Origin: Microcoleus vaginatus HSN003
Lineage (GTDB): Bacteria > Cyanobacteriota > Cyanobacteriia > Cyanobacteriales > Microcoleaceae
NCBI RefSeq assembly: GCF_022701255.1
Contig: NZ_CP031705.1
Location: forward strand, 2,183,501 to 2,247,500
Length of the DNA stretch: 64,000 bases
Direction: 5' to 3'
The notes below the pieces were generated by a model, which had not been told where the DNA came from, ran no database searches, and saw only the letters and a program-made list of their open reading frames with translations. The position numbers and the translations under genes are program-made. Shown here one piece after another: positions 30,149 to 40,545 of the stretch (its first letter is position 1; every line of letters starts with the position of its first letter).

Positions 30149-31758
30149 AAATAAATATGGGAAGTATAGAAACTTTGTGACTTTAGTCCAAAGAGGAACA
30201 CGACACGGGGATTACATTCCCCGTCAAAAATGCAGAGTTTTTAGCGCCATCAGCCGGGAACCCTGCAAAACCCGTATGTATATCCTTGAGCCACTAGCTG
30301 TGAGAGGGTTTACAGATGCCTAGAAGCATCCAGTACCATCATTTAGACTACTACACACAGACAGTTTAGTTCTTTTTTATAACTAGACCTGGCACTGGTG
30401 AGAGTCTCAAGATTCTCAGGTAGCAGGTTTCTAGTACAATCCAGGACGCATGGACGACGCCTCGCAACCCGGTTTTTGCTCGTTTCGGCGGGCTATAACG
30501 AACTATTGCTATGAAAAAACCCGGTTTCTGACTACCCGTGCCTCCTGGACTTATAGTATCCTCTCTTTCGATCCAGCCTCCGGCTTCTACCATTTTAGAT
30601 TTTAGATTTTAGATTTTAGATTTTAGATGGGAACTGATTGAGTGGATATCAGTTTGGATCACGGGCCTACAGTTGCATTATTTTTTGAACTGGTATTAGA
30701 ATCGGGAATGTGTGATAATTATTTTCCTTCCTCCTCATTAGAATCAAGCCCTGTTTATTCACAGACTCCCGTCGCCCCAGCAGTCGAAGTAGCGAATCTA
30801 GCGGGGATTGTTGGAGATTCCTAATTCTCACTTTTAACCCATCAAAACGGCTTAAAATATCGACGCTTTCTTTCATCAAGCGAATGCCAGACTAGGAGAT
30901 ATCGCCAGCAGAGCTTTTGACTGATGAATTCATCGATATCGGCATTTTTGACACTCTCAGCGAGGGGCTCATCTTATAATTTGTATAAATACTTCTTCTG
31001 GCTCCTTCCTTGTTCCTCTTTCCTCCTGGCTCCTGTCTCCTGCCTCCAATTTCTAGCTTGGGTGCTTTCATTGAGACGCTCCCTCAGCGAGTCACGGCCA
31101 CGCTCTATTGTTGAATAAGCCCAAAACTTGGACTTCACTCATAGTCCAGTCGCCTCTACACGATCAGAACCAGTACCACTACCAGGGGTATTCCAATTGC
31201 GCTTACTTTTCTTTTTTAATACTTTTGGAGTCCCTCACGCTTGCCAAAATACGCTAAGCTCGATCGTCTACCATTGCTGCTTGATCCACGCTACGACTGT
31301 ACCGAGACGAGATCAATCTGGGGTTTCTCCTGAAGAGAATATTTCTTCGTGTAGATGGTTATTCCTAATTGCAATTAAATTCTATCATAGATTGACGGGG
31401 ACTCAAGTCCCTCGTGATGCTTTCCTAGGAAGAGCTACAGCCTCACTACGTTCTGAGTTTCTGGCATTCCGTGTTCTCCTGTGAATCAACCTTCTCACAG
31501 CAGAAGGTAAATAGACAGGTAGGCGCAAATGAAGGCAACATAGAGGTTAGGGTAAGAGTGGAGAGTAACAGGCAAGTGTTGCCCGTCTTCGGGACTCTGA
31601 TTCTGCTTTCACAAGTTAAGTTTATTTTTATTCTTCAACTGGGCGGTTGAATCGAACTTTCGGTTCGCCTGCGGCAAAGGCTTTTAAATCGAGACAGGGA
31701 ACCTCGGCATTATTGACAGAGGCTGTTTTCACTCAGGAATTAACGGACACAAGGACTC
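30149..31758. other. 1.6 kb intergenic region with dispersed repeats, no supported gene
   Basis: The stretch holds ACCCGGTTT/AAACCCGGTTTC repeats (30,470-30,530) and five TTTTAGA heptamers (30,595-30,630). A segment at 31,030-31,084 is shared with 47,598-47,653, and an AGACAGGTAGGCGCAAATGAA motif lies near 31,512. On the minus strand near 31,380-31,485, MPETQNVVRL stop ..GKHHEGLESPS could be a transposon end, but I am not sure. Reading frames of 60-118 codons here lack ribosome sites and domains. The last 250 bases probably contain the promoter of the topoisomerase gene. Confidence 0.5.
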
Positions 31759-34311
31759 ATGGCTAAACAACTCAACCTACTTTCCGGGCAAGTAATTTCT
31801 ACGCCTCTGCACGCCGAGATGCAGCAATCGTACCTCGAATATGCCATGAGTGTGATCGTCGGGCGAGCTTTGCCTGATGTCCGCGACGGTTTAAAACCAG
31901 TTCACCGTCGAATTTTATATGCGATGCACGAACTCGGTCTGACGCCAGACCGACCTTACCGTAAGTGCGCCCGGGTAGTTGGAGATGTTTTGGGAAAATA
32001 TCACCCCCACGGCGACCAATCGGTTTACGACGCTCTGGTACGCATGGTTCAGGAGTTTTCGAGCCGCTATCCTTTACTGGCGGGTCACGGCAATTTCGGT
32101 TCGGTGGACAATGATCCGGCGGCTGCTATGCGCTATACGGAAACGAGGCTAGCACCGATCGCCCACGAAGCTATGCTAACCCAAGTCGGCGATGCAACTG
32201 TTGATTTTACTGCAAACTTTGACAGTTCGCAGCAGGAACCGACGGCGCTGCCTGCTCAGTTGCCGTTTCTGTTACTCAACGGCTGTACGGGCATTGCTGT
32301 GGGGATGGCAACTAATATCCCGCCGCACAATTTGGGGGAGGTAGTAGACGGTTTAATTGCTTTGATTGAAAACCCGGAACTATCCGACGAGAAGTTGATA
32401 GAACTGATTCCCGGCCCGGATTTTCCAACCGGAGGGGAAATCGTCGCTACAGAGGGCATTGTTGACGCCTACACTAAGGGTCGAGGCAGCATTGCGGTCA
32501 GGGGTGTGGCCGGGGTGGAAGAAGTGCCAGGTAATCGCAAGGTGCGTACTAAAACGGCTATCGTGGTGACGGAGTTTCCGTTTCAGGTAAATAAGGCGGC
32601 TTGGATTGAAAAGGTGGCGGAGTTGGTCAATGCTGGCCGCCTCGACGGTATTTCTGATTTGCGTGACGAGAGCGATCGCGAAGGCATTCGAGTTGTGATT
32701 GAACTCAAGCGGGAATTTACCCCAGAAGCGGTTCTGGCTCGCCTTTACCAACAAACTGACCTGCAAACAAATTTTGGGGCGATTTTGCTGGCAATTGTCA
32801 ACGGTCAACCGCGACAGTTGACGCTCAGACAATTGTTGCAGGAATTTCTGGATTTCCGGGAAGTAACTCTTACCCGCCGCTACAATTACGAGTTGCAAGC
32901 TGCAGAACGCCGCTGTCATATTGTCCAAGGCTTAATGTTGGCTTTGACAAATCTCGATACAGCGATCGACATTCTCAGAAATTCTCCTGACGGCTCTACT
33001 GCTAAGCAAACTTTGCAAGTTCGCCTCAATTTAAGCGAAAGTCAAGCTGATGCGATTTTGGCGATGCCTATGCGGAGGCTGACTGGTTTGGAAAGGCAAA
33101 ATTTGCAGTCTGAGTTTGATGAGTTGATGGCTAATATTCAAGAATTGCAGCGGTTGTTGAGCGACAGGCGCGAACTTTTGAAGGCTTTAAAGAAGGAATT
33201 TCGCTCGCTCAAACGCAAGTACGCTGACCCCCGCCGCACTAAATTCGCCAATGGAACTGCACGCGCAGCAAACGCCGAACCACAATTTTCTGGTAAGAAA
33301 AATTCTGGGGTGAAGCAGTTGTCGCCGGCAACGATTCAGCCTAACTTATTGCCGGTTCTAGAGGCAGAGGAAACTATTGTTGAATTTTCGCACAAGCAGT
33401 ACGTGCGACGCTTGCCGGCTGGGGAAAAGCCTCGCTCGAAAACTCGCGAAAAATCGGTTTCAGCTTTAGAAAAAAATGAAGATTTTATTGTGACGGCAAA
33501 TCTGACGAAAACCGATCGCACTTTGGTGGTCTTAACTCCTAACGGCAAAGCTTACCCGCTGAAAGTGGCCGATATTCCTAGTAGTAGCGCCAAAGACCGG
33601 GGAACGCCGATCGTTAGTTTGTTGTCGCCGAGTGCTACTAAAGAAAGTGCCGGTCGCGCTTTGTCGGAAATCACAGTTGCACACTTTATTTTGCCGGAAA
33701 ATTCGGAAGCGGCGGATTTAGTAACTTTGACTCAGCAAGGGAAAATTAAGCGCTTGCCGATGCAGGAATTTGCTGATTTGACTAATCGCGGCATTACTGT
33801 TGTTAAACTCAAGGAGGACGATCGCCTGCGCTGTGCGAGTCTGGGTAAAGTCGGCGAGCAAGTGGCGATCGCAACTTCAGGAGGCCGAGTCCTCCGGTTT
33901 GAGATTGATGATGAACAACTGCCGCCAATGGGCCGCGCCGCCCAGGGTTCTCAAGTAACCAGGTTACGGAAGCAGGAAGAGTTGGTGGGTTGCATCACTC
34001 TGGACGCGAACGACAGTCTGGTGCTATTTTCCGAGTTGGGTTGGGCAAAACGAATGCCCGCAGGTTCTGTCAGACTTACTAACAGAGGCGAAATTGGCAC
34101 TCAAGCTTTTCGTTTCTCAGAGCCTAAAGATGCTTTAGTTGGCTTGCTGCAGGCTGTTCCGGGTACGGATGTCAAACTTTTTACTAATTCTGGCCGCCTG
34201 CTGCGATCGGCTATTGATGCTATAGCTTTTTGGGGGAAAGATGCTGCGGGCGATCGAGTTTTTGACCTCAATCCGGGTGAAAAAATTATCAAGGTTATCA
34301 GCAGTCAATAG
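31759..34311 (+). CDS. Type IIA DNA topoisomerase subunit A (GyrA/ParC-like paralogue)
   Basis: This is the 850-residue DNA-cleaving subunit of gyrase or topoisomerase IV, which passes one duplex through another with a GyrB/ParE partner. The N-terminal breakage domain is intact: [60 protein letters not shown] with the catalytic Tyr in RYTE, and [17 protein letters not shown]. The C-terminal beta-pinwheel is recognisable in pieces ([49 protein letters not shown]), but I do not see the QRRGG(K/R)G GyrA box needed for supercoiling. It is therefore probably the second cyanobacterial GyrA-type protein, closer in role to ParC. Start at ATG after AAGGACTC. Confidence 0.9.
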   Translation: MAKQLNLLSGQVISTPLHAEMQQSYLEYAMSVIVGRALPDVRDGLKPVHRRILYAMHELGLTPDRPYRKCARVVGDVLGKYHPHGDQSVYDALVRMVQEFSSRYPLLAGHGNFGSVDNDPAAAMRYTETRLAPIAHEAMLTQVGDATVDFTANFDSSQQEPTALPAQLPFLLLNGCTGIAVGMATNIPPHNLGEVVDGLIALIENPELSDEKLIELIPGPDFPTGGEIVATEGIVDAYTKGRGSIAVRGVAGVEEVPGNRKVRTKTAIVVTEFPFQVNKAAWIEKVAELVNAGRLDGISDLRDESDREGIRVVIELKREFTPEAVLARLYQQTDLQTNFGAILLAIVNGQPRQLTLRQLLQEFLDFREVTLTRRYNYELQAAERRCHIVQGLMLALTNLDTAIDILRNSPDGSTAKQTLQVRLNLSESQADAILAMPMRRLTGLERQNLQSEFDELMANIQELQRLLSDRRELLKALKKEFRSLKRKYADPRRTKFANGTARAANAEPQFSGKKNSGVKQLSPATIQPNLLPVLEAEETIVEFSHKQYVRRLPAGEKPRSKTREKSVSALEKNEDFIVTANLTKTDRTLVVLTPNGKAYPLKVADIPSSSAKDRGTPIVSLLSPSATKESAGRALSEITVAHFILPENSEAADLVTLTQQGKIKRLPMQEFADLTNRGITVVKLKEDDRLRCASLGKVGEQVAIATSGGRVLRFEIDDEQLPPMGRAAQGSQVTRLRKQEELVGCITLDANDSLVLFSELGWAKRMPAGSVRLTNRGEIGTQAFRFSEPKDALVGLLQAVPGTDVKLFTNSGRLLRSAIDAIAFWGKDAAGDRVFDLNPGEKIIKVISSQ

Positions 34312-34427
34312 TCATTGGTCATTTGTCATTGGTAATGGGGAATTATTCTTCTTGCAGGACTTCTTCCCCCGACCATCAGACTTCAACATCCCAAATCTAA
34401 AATCTAAAATCTAAAATCTAAAATTGT
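34306..34427. repeat. TTGGTCA-type and AATCTAA-type heptamer tracts
   Basis: GTCATTGGTCATTTGTCATT (34,310-34,332) is a TTGGTCA tract of the STRR type. Four to five AATCTAA units follow at 34,395-34,426, ending 4 bases before the ABC ATPase start region. Confidence 0.65.
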
Positions 34428-34430
34428 TTG

Positions 34431-35864
34431 ATGGCGCAAGTTGTATTAGAAAATATCTACAAAAGTTTTCCGCTCCGCCAAGGAGAACAGGAAAAAGAAG
34501 CAAACACCGTCGCAGAAAGTGTCTCACCTCTAGCCGATCGCTCTTCGTCTAACAGCGTTTTGCGGCGCATTAACCTGACGGTCGAAGACGGGGAATTCAT
34601 GGTGCTGGTGGGGCCTTCGGGCTGCGGAAAAAGCACTTTGCTGCGATCGATCGCTGGTTTGGAAGTTTTGACGGCCGGCAATATTTGGGTTGGCGATCGG
34701 CTCCTTAACGATTTGCCTCCTAAAGACCGAAATATCGCTATGGTATTTCAAAATTATGCTCTCTATCCTCATTTAACAGTTTACGATAATCTCGCCTTTG
34801 GATTGCGCCGCTCCGAAAGGGAGAAAGAAGAAGGAAGAAGGAAGAAGGAAGAAGGAAGAAGGAAGAAGGAAGAAGAAAGAGGGAAGAAAGTAGAAGGGAT
34901 AAGGGGGAAGATACAAGGAGAAGAAGGAAGCATTCAGAAGGGAGAAAAAATAAGGAGTAAGGTAGAAGAGCTTATTAATTATTTAGCTTCTAATTATTTT
35001 AAAACTCATCTAGCTTATCCTTTGTTTGAGGACTTTTTAGGAGGAGTAACTCGGAAGCTGCCTCCCGGTTTGCGCTATTTATCGGAACGGGAAAAGGCCG
35101 TAGGAGAACGAGTCCTGAAGGTAGCTGAATTATTGCAAATAGAATCTCTTTTAAATCGCTTACCGAAACAACTTTCGGGAGGGCAAAAGCAGCGGGTAGC
35201 TTTGGGTAGGGCGATGGCTCGAAATCCTGAGGTGTTTTTGATGGACGAACCGCTATCGAATCTTGATGCGAAATTGAGGGCGGAAACTCGATCGCAAATT
35301 GTGCAGTTACAGCGACAGTTGGGAACTACAACTATTTATGTAACTCACGACCAAACTGAGGCGATGACTATGGGTGATCGGATTGCTATTATGAATAGAG
35401 GCCAGCTTCAGCAAGTAGCTCGACCTCTAGAGCTTTATAACAAGCCGGCTAATCTGTTTGTTGCTGAGTTTATCGGTTCTCCGCCGATGAATTTTTTGTT
35501 GGTGGAATTTAGTGCTCCGCTGTTGATTTCTCACCCGCAATTTCGCTTTACTTTACCCGATATTTGGGCAAAAAGTCTACAACAATATGACGGGCGAAGG
35601 CTAATTTTGGGCATTCGACCGGAACATCTGAGTATTAACCCTCCGGCTACCAAAAATCTTTCGGTACAAGTGGAAATTGTAGAGGCTTTGGGACACGAAA
35701 CTTATTTGGGGGTTTGTTTGACGGATGCTCCGGCGGTGCGGATGCAAGTGCGCGTTCCTCCTGAGCGATCGATCCGAGTTGGCGAGAAGCTTTGGTTGGC
35801 CATCGCCCATGACAAGATTCACTTGTTCGACCCCGATACCGAGTTGGCTATTTTTCCTCGTTAG
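34431..35864 (+). CDS. ABC transporter ATP-binding protein, MalK/UgpC family, with in-frame repeat insertion
   Basis: The 477-residue ATPase should energise a sugar or glycerol-phosphate type importer at the inner membrane. Walker A is GPSGCGKST, the Q-loop is in FQNYALYPHLTVYDNLAFG, the signature is LSGGQKQRVALGRAMA, Walker B is VFLMDEPLSNLD, the H-loop is YVTHDQTEAMTMGD, and a TOBE domain fills the C-terminus. Between the Q-loop and the signature, where MalK has about 25 residues, there are about 125. The first 45 are a low-complexity K/E/R/G stretch encoded by GAAGAAG heptamers; the rest (LPPGLRYLSEREKAVGERVLKVAELLQIE) fits a cyanobacterial variant. The N-terminus also carries an insertion before the second strand. 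ATG 34431 is used. No permease is adjacent, so the substrate is unknown. Confidence 0.88.
   Translation: MAQVVLENIYKSFPLRQGEQEKEANTVAESVSPLADRSSSNSVLRRINLTVEDGEFMVLVGPSGCGKSTLLRSIAGLEVLTAGNIWVGDRLLNDLPPKDRNIAMVFQNYALYPHLTVYDNLAFGLRRSEREKEEGRRKKEEGRRKKEEERGKKVEGIRGKIQGEEGSIQKGEKIRSKVEELINYLASNYFKTHLAYPLFEDFLGGVTRKLPPGLRYLSEREKAVGERVLKVAELLQIESLLNRLPKQLSGGQKQRVALGRAMARNPEVFLMDEPLSNLDAKLRAETRSQIVQLQRQLGTTTIYVTHDQTEAMTMGDRIAIMNRGQLQQVARPLELYNKPANLFVAEFIGSPPMNFLLVEFSAPLLISHPQFRFTLPDIWAKSLQQYDGRRLILGIRPEHLSINPPATKNLSVQVEIVEALGHETYLGVCLTDAPAVRMQVRVPPERSIRVGEKLWLAIAHDKIHLFDPDTELAIFPR
34819..34965 (+). repeat. Purine heptamer expansion inside the ABC ATPase gene
   Basis: GGAAGAA units repeat about eight times in near-perfect tandem (34,826-34,876) and decay downstream. 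The frame remains open because the seven-base unit read in three phases gives only E, G, K and R codons. The tract is the same motif seen outside genes at 16,740 and 29,608. Confidence 0.75.
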
Positions 35865-35947
35865 GCAAAATCATCAAGGTCGATCGACCGTTGTGACCGA
35901 TATCACCCATCACAAGCTTGCATTTTTATCAAGGAATGTTATATTTA

Positions 35948-35966
35948 TTTACATAAGCCTTACACA
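35948..35966 (+). promoter_or_regulatory. HLR1-like direct repeat upstream of the HLIP gene
   Basis: Two TTACA motifs in TTTACATAAGCCTTACACA are 11 bases apart. The published RpaB-binding HLR1 element of high-light genes has two such motifs at about 10 bases, so this is an imperfect match in the right place. Confidence 0.35.
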
Positions 35967-35989
35967 AGTTAACGAAAGGAGTTCGCACT

Positions 35990-36142
35990 ATGCAAGAACA
36001 AAAACGCAACGCTTGGAACTGGGGCTTCACCGAAGGATCGGAAAATTGGAACGGTCGTTTGGCGATGATTGGCTTCTCTGCGGCTGTCATCATCGAATTG
36101 GTTTCCGGTCAAGGTCTGCTTCACTTTTGGGGCGTGATGTAA
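35990..36142 (+). CDS. High light-inducible protein (HLIP / SCP), one-helix chlorophyll-binding
   Basis: The 50-residue product has the LHC-type motif ENWNGRLAMIGFSAA, with Glu18, Asn21 and Arg23 as chlorophyll ligand and salt-bridge residues in a single transmembrane helix. The helix ends in LVSGQGLLHFWG, as in cyanobacterial Hli proteins. These proteins bind chlorophyll and carotenoid at photosystem II assembly complexes and quench excess energy. AAAGGAG lies 9 bases before the ATG. It is shorter than most gene-calling cut-offs. It is flanked by an HLR1-like repeat and a downstream terminator, so it is a separate transcription unit. Confidence 0.93.
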   Translation: MQEQKRNAWNWGFTEGSENWNGRLAMIGFSAAVIIELVSGQGLLHFWGVM

Positions 36143-36177
36143 TTTTCTAGTTAAGACTTTTGTGACACTGCAAAGCT

Positions 36178-36208
36178 TGGGAGTTCCGTAACGGACTCCC
36201 TAAATTTT
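36178..36208 (+). terminator. Intrinsic terminator after the HLIP gene
   Basis: GGGAGTTCCG pairs with CGGACTCCC with one bulged T, followed by TAAATTTT. A second G/C-only hairpin (GGGGGGTCTCCCCCC) at about 36,292-36,308 lacks a T-run. Confidence 0.6.
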
Positions 36209-36356
36209 GGCAGCGCGATTTGGGCAGCAAAGAGCCACTTGCTCCGGGCAGTTAGCTGCACAAAATTTAACAGCTATAGCTCAAACCGGGGCGGGGGGTC
36301 TCCCCCCCAAAAAAAACAGTGCGAATCACTCTTTTGGGTGATGCTAGCAAATTACT

Positions 36357-37523
36357 CTAGCGGATATATTCTTTTAAGATGCTGTTCCGGTTGGGATGGC
36401 GCAACTTCCGCAGGGCTTTAGCCTCGATTTGGCGAATCCGCTCACGAGTGACGTTAAAGATTTGACCAATTTCCTCCAAGGTCTTCATCCGTCCGTCATC
36501 TAAGCCGTAACGCAGTCGCAGTACATCCCGTTCTCGGGGGCTGAGAGTATCCAAAACGCTTTCCAAGTCTTCCCGGAGCAAGTTTTTCGAGACTTGATCT
36601 TCTGGTGTTTCCCCGTCTGATTCAATAAAATCTCCTAGACGTGAGTCTTCCTCTTTGCCGATCGGAGTTTCTAGAGAGATGGGCAACTGTGCGGACTTAG
36701 CAATGAACCGCAACTTCTCGATGGTCATCTCCATGCGGGTAGCAATTTCTTCTTCCGTAGGCTTGCGACCCATTTCCTGAGACAGGAGTTTGGTAGTTTT
36801 CTTGATCCGTGAGATGGTTTCGTAAAGATGAACCGGTAGGCGGATAGTGCGGGATTGATCGGCTATGGCCCGGGTAATGGCTTGACGTATCCACCAAGTT
36901 GCATAGGTAGAAAACTTGTAGCCTTTTTCGTGATCGAATTTTTCAGCGGCCCGGATCAGACCCAAAGAGCCTTCCTGAATCAAATCTTGGAAAGACAAAC
37001 CGCGATTCATGTATTTTTTGGCGATCGACACCACCAAACGCAGGTTAGATTGCACCATTTTTTCCTTTGCCCGACGGCCGACGTGGAGTCGGTGACGGAA
37101 TGCAGGAAGTGCCATATCTACAGCATTCGCCCATTCGCTGTCTTTGGGTTCGCGGTTATACTCTTCGAGCAGTTGTTCTCGAACTCGCTCTAATTCCAGC
37201 AAATCTGCAATCTTGCGCGCTAGTTCAATCTCTTCGTCAGCTCGCAGCAGTCGAATCCGACCAATTTCTTGCAGGTAAAGACGAATAGAGTCTTCAGTAT
37301 AATGCTTTTTCTTTGCCTGTGCCCGACGGCGGGCTTTGGCGCCTTTGCCAGATTTAGGATCTTCCTCAGATTGAGAGTCTAAGAATTCTTCTCGATCGTC
37401 TTCTTCGTCGATAAAGAGTTCTAACTCGCTCTCAGGTAGAACGCTTTCGGCGCTCCGAAGCAACTCGATTGTTTCCATTTCCGATGTAATTGTGGTTTCG
37501 AGTACGGTGTTAGCCTGGATCAT
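36357..37523 (-). CDS. sigA: Primary RNA polymerase sigma factor (group 1, SigA/RpoD)
   Basis: This 388-residue sigma-70 factor directs core polymerase to housekeeping promoters. Region 1.2 begins at [15 protein letters not shown]. Region 2 ([36 protein letters not shown], then [19 protein letters not shown]) binds the -10 element. Region 3 has [14 protein letters not shown], and region 4.2 ([30 protein letters not shown]) binds the -35 element. The intact regions and short acidic N-terminus match cyanobacterial SigA rather than group 2 factors. ATG at 37,523 gives [11 protein letters not shown]. The spacer upstream is 1.9 kb with no gene of similar quality. Confidence 0.95.
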   Translation of the reverse strand: MIQANTVLETTITSEMETIELLRSAESVLPESELELFIDEEDDREEFLDSQSEEDPKSGKGAKARRRAQAKKKHYTEDSIRLYLQEIGRIRLLRADEEIELARKIADLLELERVREQLLEEYNREPKDSEWANAVDMALPAFRHRLHVGRRAKEKMVQSNLRLVVSIAKKYMNRGLSFQDLIQEGSLGLIRAAEKFDHEKGYKFSTYATWWIRQAITRAIADQSRTIRLPVHLYETISRIKKTTKLLSQEMGRKPTEEEIATRMEMTIEKLRFIAKSAQLPISLETPIGKEEDSRLGDFIESDGETPEDQVSKNLLREDLESVLDTLSPRERDVLRLRYGLDDGRMKTLEEIGQIFNVTRERIRQIEAKALRKLRHPNRNSILKEYIR

Positions 37524-39392
37524 GCCGTCTTCCTCATGCTCCTGAATTAAAGAATAAATAACAGTGGAATAGTGTCTGTTTGTAGTTTAGACAAGTTAGC
37601 CAGAATTGACATTCCCGCAGGAAAAAATAGTGGGATTTTCGGTCTGCTAGCTGCATCCGTTACCGAAATTGCACCATTTTTATGAGTCAAAGTTCGAGTT
37701 CGGGCTTGAAGCAGGCAGCGCATTCAATTGATCGCAGATTTTAACATCGCGACCTTAAATTGAGCTAGCGGCTTTTTCTTGCTTTTTCTTTCGGAGCGAG
37801 TTACCACATCATCTGCAATACCTTGCCCAGAGAAGCAAACCATGAAGTGCGATCGATCGCACTTCCAAAAATACTGGCTTTTTTACTCGGTACTTCGAGT
37901 TTTTACCCGTACAAGTTTTCCGGCACGGAACCCTCTAACTTGTGTATTCGAGGTGTCGAACTTTTGATTCGCCTTGCTTTCACTCTGGTTGTCAGACATG
38001 ACAGTTGCACGGCAAATTTTAGCCACCTTGGATGTCGTCGGTCTGCTGCCTCAAATGCAACAGCAGAGGGTTAAAGCACCAAACGGGGAGAATCGGATCT
38101 TGCAAAGACCTTCCCGATTGTAGCCTTTCTCACAAAAAATGGAAGTTGTTTTCCATTGTTTGTCAAGAACTAGGAAAACTCTGTCAGCTTAGCTTGACAA
38201 TACTAACTCATGTGCGGATCTGCTAAATCCTGAGAACGGCCCGCAAAAACTTTGGCACGATCAAACGGCGCTCTTTTCTGCGTATATCTGGGTGAACGGC
38301 TGCGGCGTAGTTGGCCAGACAGTTAGCAGACAATTTTTGAGTTGCCCAAATTGGAACCAATACAATCCGTGTAGATACACCCATCATTACCCTGTTTCCC
38401 TGAATTGAATCATACGCAATCTGCGATTGAATAAAGCTCGTAGCTTTAGTTTTAAGCCGGTCACTCTGGATTAGAGACCGACTCTGACCCCCCATGAAGC
38501 GTTGCGGGTTGAGTAGTGCAACAGGGGCTTTCATTGTTAAGTTAGCTCAAATCTCAGAAATTGGCTTTAATTTTGACGTTAAATCACATTAAGTTCTTAA
38601 CGTCACATTCCTATTTAAGCAGTTCGACACGAGTTTGTCGCGTCAATGGCAAAAACCACCAGGATAAATTCTACTAAGAGTTAACCCGCCGCGCAACTCT
38701 CGGCTGCGGACTTCTCTAAAATTTTTTGGCTTTCAGTTCGCACTTGCGCGCTCTCACGTTTTTCTCACAAACAACACAATTCGCCATCTCTCGGAAGTAT
38801 AACTTCACGATTCCTTTAAATATACCGTGACCGTGTGAAGATTCTATAAAGCGCCTCCATCAATTTTAGGTAGCATTCGCGAATTGTCTTGATAATTTCA
38901 AGCAGACGAAACAAAAGCCACAGCGGGCGTTGCTGCAACTGTCGGCCGATGATAAGTTCGCCAGGGAAGAAAAATTTACCCAGTTAGCGATGTGCTTGCT
39001 ATTGTTAGAGAAGGCATAAGCTGCAGGATGCACTTAAAGAAAGATCTGGAGTGGTAGGACGCTGGTGCGATGCTCAAAATTTTGTTATTATTTACAGCGT
39101 GTCATCAGAAAGCACAGAGCCGGGCTTTATCCTCTACTGTGGTTTAAATTATGTGGCTTGACCTTTAGGGGATGAAGCTATCAAGAAAAATTTCCGCTTC
39201 GTGTCTATATCGACAACCCAATGAAAGTTTACTAGAAAGAATTCACCTTATTGAGAGAAAGATTTAGTAATTAATCGGGCAGAGATTAGCCTCTCTTTAG
39301 AGTGCGTGTTGGTAGTCAGGACTTCAATTTTTTTATATTGCTAAATAAGCACTAAAGTCCTGACTGCGAACTTAATTTAACCGCGAGACAGA
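37524..39392. other. 1.9 kb region with no strong gene; one doubtful small frame
   Basis: Apart from the doubtful 103-codon frame at 38,223-38,534, I see only short frames. One runs 37,998-38,123 (41 codons, MTVARQILATLDVV start) and has no ribosome binding site. An inverted repeat AGTCAGGACTT/AAGTCCTGACT lies at about 39,315-39,364, close to the stop of the permease gene. It may act as a terminator or be another dispersed palindrome. No RNA gene was recognised. Confidence 0.4.
38223..38534 (-). CDS. Hypothetical protein, doubtful
   Basis: This is a 103-residue basic protein (MKAPVALLNPQRFMGGQ..) with no recognisable domain, signal peptide or membrane helix. The central segment (SIQGNRVMMGVSTRIVLVPIWATQ) has the look of real coding sequence, but no clear Shine-Dalgarno precedes the ATG. 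It stands isolated in the 1.9 kb spacer upstream of sigA. It may be a lineage-specific gene or a chance frame. Confidence 0.35.
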   Translation of the reverse strand: MKAPVALLNPQRFMGGQSRSLIQSDRLKTKATSFIQSQIAYDSIQGNRVMMGVSTRIVLVPIWATQKLSANCLANYAAAVHPDIRRKERRLIVPKFLRAVLRI

Positions 39393-40280
39393 TTACTGCT
39401 GATTCCGCAGGCGAGGGTTAACAAACTCGTTTAATCCTTCCCCCACCAAAGACAGTCCCACCACCATTAAAGTCATTGCCAACCCGGGAAACAAAGCCGT
39501 CCACCAAATGCCAGTAGGTAGCGCATCTAAAGCTAAACGCAAGTCGTGTCCCCATTCGGGAGTTGCTTCGGGAAGTCCTAATCCGAGAAATCCCAAACCT
39601 CCTAATGTTAAAATTGCATCGGCCGCGTTGAGCGCAAACAGCACAGGTACGCTCTGAATCACATTCAGAAACAGGTAGCGCGAAAGCACTGTCCAAGTGT
39701 CAGCACCCATTGCTCGGGCGGCTTCGACAAACAATTCGGTTTTGACGCTGACGGTGTGATTCCTGACGACGCGGTAGTATTGAGGGATGTAGGAAATGCT
39801 CAGGGCGATCGCAGCATTCAAAACTCCTTTTCCCACTACAAACGCTAGCGTCAAAGAAAGTAGCAGCCCCGGCAAAGTATAAATTGTATCCATTAAAAAT
39901 AACAACACTCGATCGAGCTTACCGCCCAAATAACCGCTAACCAAACCCAGCGGCACACCGATAAACAAACTCAAAGCAGTGGCTAAAATTACCACTTGCC
40001 AAGCAGCCCGAGAAGCAAACAGCGTGCGGGAAAACACATCGTAGCCGCTGCGGCTAGTACCAAACCAATAATTCCCCGACGGCGGTTCGTGGATGGGGTT
40101 AATCAAAGCCTCGGTAGGATTTTGCAGCCATCCCCAAGCTTGCATAGCTGGAGACAAGGTGGCTACCAATATAAACACGGCAGTTATTGTCAAACCTGCC
40201 CACATCATTTTCATTGACAGGCTTGACGGTGAAGCAATGTTGTTGAGAAATCGCGGCAGTCGGAGGCGGCTTTGAGCCAT
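39393..40280 (-). CDS. ABC transporter permease, DppC/OppC (peptide/nickel) family
   Basis: This 295-residue inner-membrane permease has an N-terminal transmembrane helix (MMWAGLTITAVFILVATLSP), a periplasmic HEPPSGNYWFGTSRSGYDVFSR segment typical of DppC, then five more hydrophobic helices. The cytoplasmic EAA loop, EAARAMGADTWTVLSRYLFLNVI, contacts the ATPase, and GWGHDLR-like EWGHDLRLAL follows. It is solitary: no DppB, binding protein or DppD/F lies beside it, which is common for scattered cyanobacterial transporter genes. Substrate is unknown (oligopeptide or nickel are family options). Confidence 0.88.
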   Translation of the reverse strand: MAQSRLRLPRFLNNIASPSSLSMKMMWAGLTITAVFILVATLSPAMQAWGWLQNPTEALINPIHEPPSGNYWFGTSRSGYDVFSRTLFASRAAWQVVILATALSLFIGVPLGLVSGYLGGKLDRVLLFLMDTIYTLPGLLLSLTLAFVVGKGVLNAAIALSISYIPQYYRVVRNHTVSVKTELFVEAARAMGADTWTVLSRYLFLNVIQSVPVLFALNAADAILTLGGLGFLGLGLPEATPEWGHDLRLALDALPTGIWWTALFPGLAMTLMVVGLSLVGEGLNEFVNPRLRNQQ

Positions 40281-40330
40281 AATGACGATCGACCTATATA
40301 AGACTTTTCGATTTTAGTAGCACTCAGGCG

Positions 40331-40475
40331 CAAAAACCCGGAACAGTCAAAAATCCTCTTTCTCATTCGCCAAACACTCGCGACAAACCGGGTTTTTTCG
40401 CGCGATGGGGCTAAAAAAAAACCGATTTCTCCCCTGCACGGGACTGGCGCGCACGGGAGAAACCGGGTTTTTAGC
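40331..40475. repeat. Cluster of AAACCGGGTTTT-type palindromic repeats
   Basis: Three partial copies (AAAACCCGGAAC, GACAAACCGGGTTTTTT, GAGAAACCGGGTTTTTAG) lie within 145 bases between the permease and NTRC genes. Confidence 0.5.
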
Positions 40476-40545
40476 AGGTGGGACGCAAGTTGAGTTTAGG
40501 TTAAATCTCTCTTGGCAAACCTCAAATCTAAAATCGATGGAATTC

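Noticed and set aside
31128-31484. 118-codon plus-strand frame in the 30-31.7 kb spacer
   Set aside because: No ribosome site; composition is unlike protein; the opposite strand looks more like a transposon end.
36292-36317. GGGGGGTCTCCCCCC hairpin with A-run after the HLIP gene as terminator
   Set aside because: The A-run is on the wrong side for either strand; the hairpin at 36,178-36,208 is a better terminator.
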